32,389 nucleotides of DNA from NCBI GenBank assembly GCA_015492245.1, contig WGFM01000030.1, forward strand, positions 1-32,389, written 5' to 3'. The notes beneath the pieces were generated by a model. That model had not been told where the DNA came from, did not search any database, and worked only from the letters and a program-made list of their open reading frames with translations. Positions 31,917 to 32,389 of the stretch are shown here, one piece after another (position 1 is the stretch's first letter; each line of letters starts with the position of its first letter). Both the position numbers and the translations under genes were made by a program. Source of the DNA: Deltaproteobacteria bacterium (lineage in GTDB: Bacteria; Desulfobacterota; GWC2-55-46; DRQE01).

Positions 31917-32369
31917 TTACTTGTTTATCTCTATGAACTCCTTTACCTTTGGCTGTTCGGGATTGAGGGCAAGGGATCTTTCCCATGCGTTTATGGCCTT
32001 CTCGCGCTCGCCGTTCTTTATGAATGCTATGCCCAGGAGTTTATAGAGCTCTGCATCCTCTGGGGCAAGGTCTATGGCCCTCTGGTATGTATAGATGGCC
32101 TCTGCATTCCTGCCAGCCTTGAGGTATGCAAGCCCAAGGTTGAACAGACAGCTCACACTGTATGGGTTGAGCTCAAGAGACTCCTCGTATTCCTTTATGG
32201 CCTCTTCGAGCTTGCCCGCATCATCGAGCTTGTTCGCCTTTATCTCATGCTTCAACGCCTCTTTGAGCTGTGCCTCTGAAATCTTCTTATACTCTCCAGC
32301 GGCACTGTATCCAGAGAAGCCAGCCATTAATACACCAGCAAGAATAAGAGAAAGTAATGACCTTTTCAT
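31917..32369 (-). CDS. Exported TPR protein
   Basis: A 150-residue protein with a signal peptide (1-24, ending YSAAG). At least three tetratricopeptide repeats follow: AGKLEEAIKEYEESLELNPYS, AGRNAEAIYTYQRAIDLAPED and NGEREKAINAWERSLALNPEQ, each with the family's Gly/Ala and Pro positions. It probably acts as a periplasmic scaffold. AAGGAGG precedes the ATG. No specific partner can be read from the context. Confidence 0.9.
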   Translation of the reverse strand: MKRSLLSLILAGVLMAGFSGYSAAGEYKKISEAQLKEALKHEIKANKLDDAGKLEEAIKEYEESLELNPYSVSCLFNLGLAYLKAGRNAEAIYTYQRAIDLAPEDAELYKLLGIAFIKNGEREKAINAWERSLALNPEQPKVKEFIEINK

Positions 32370-32389
32370 GGTATTTACCTCCTTGTTAA

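Noticed and set aside
31690-31986. 98-codon minus-strand frame overlapping the exported TPR gene end
   Set aside because: It spans the terminator of the TPR gene and overlaps its coding end in another frame. No ribosome site or domain is seen.

Overview
This window looks like chromosomal DNA of a Gram-negative anaerobe or microaerophile. The evidence is outer-membrane beta-barrel proteins, IHF alpha, Sec signal peptides, multihaem c-type cytochromes, and a rubredoxin/flavodiiron oxygen-detoxification pair. Codon use is rich in ATA and AGG at moderate GC. Gene content fits a Nitrospirota (Thermodesulfovibrio-like) or deltaproteobacterial-grade organism. That placement is inference, since no 16S or other decisive marker is present.

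Layout. (1) 1-466: tail of a decayed ISL3-type transposase. (2) 527-6462: an iron-uptake locus on the minus strand with three Fur-box-like operators. It encodes an FTR1/FtrC ferrous permease, an FtrD-like polyferredoxin membrane protein, a stand-alone relative of the FTR1 periplasmic domain fused to an unknown domain, a 56-residue small protein, a P19/FetP/FtrA-type metal-binding protein, an OprB-like porin and a Com-like zinc ribbon. (3) 6531-9516: two paralogous seven-haem-site cytochromes of identical predicted length, each preceded by a terminator-like hairpin. (4) 9728-11287: rubredoxin and flavodiiron protein, then tRNA-Glu(CTC) with its terminator. (5) 11342-21004: a regulated cell-surface amyloid locus, the most interesting part of the window. 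A dCache-HAMP-GAF-GGDEF diguanylate cyclase is divergent from a sigma-54 activator that carries a PilZ-like domain and a zinc ribbon. Next come paired palindromic sites, a near-perfect sigma-54 promoter and six secreted or envelope genes: a small CXXC protein, a 617-residue six-repeat N/Q-rich fibre protein, a minor one-repeat subunit, a C39-like cysteine peptidase, an outer-membrane barrel and a small four-Cys secreted protein. This parallels the Pseudomonas Fap functional-amyloid operon (fibre, minor subunit, FapD C39 peptidase, FapF barrel) but is wired to sigma-54 and probably c-di-GMP. (6) 21014-21233: a shattered thiC remnant. (7) 21264-29981: housekeeping genes thrS-infC-rpmI-rplT-pheS-pheT-ihfA-merR with tRNA-Val(GAC), tRNA-Pro(GGG) and a TPR gene. 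(8) 30173-32369: a RHH/RelE toxin-antitoxin pair with palindromic operators, a solitary beta-class DNA methyltransferase and an exported TPR protein.

How the parts work together. In the iron locus, Fur would derepress all modules in low iron: the porin admits metal, the P19-like protein binds it, FTR1 moves it across the inner membrane and the FtrD-like protein supplies redox power. In the amyloid locus, I infer that c-di-GMP made by the cyclase is read by the PilZ-like activator, which fires the sigma-54 promoter. Subunits are exported by Sec, and the C39 peptidase may act at a conserved motif resembling a double-glycine leader (LT..EL..V.A.G) that three of the secreted proteins share. The barrel would then carry the subunits to the surface.
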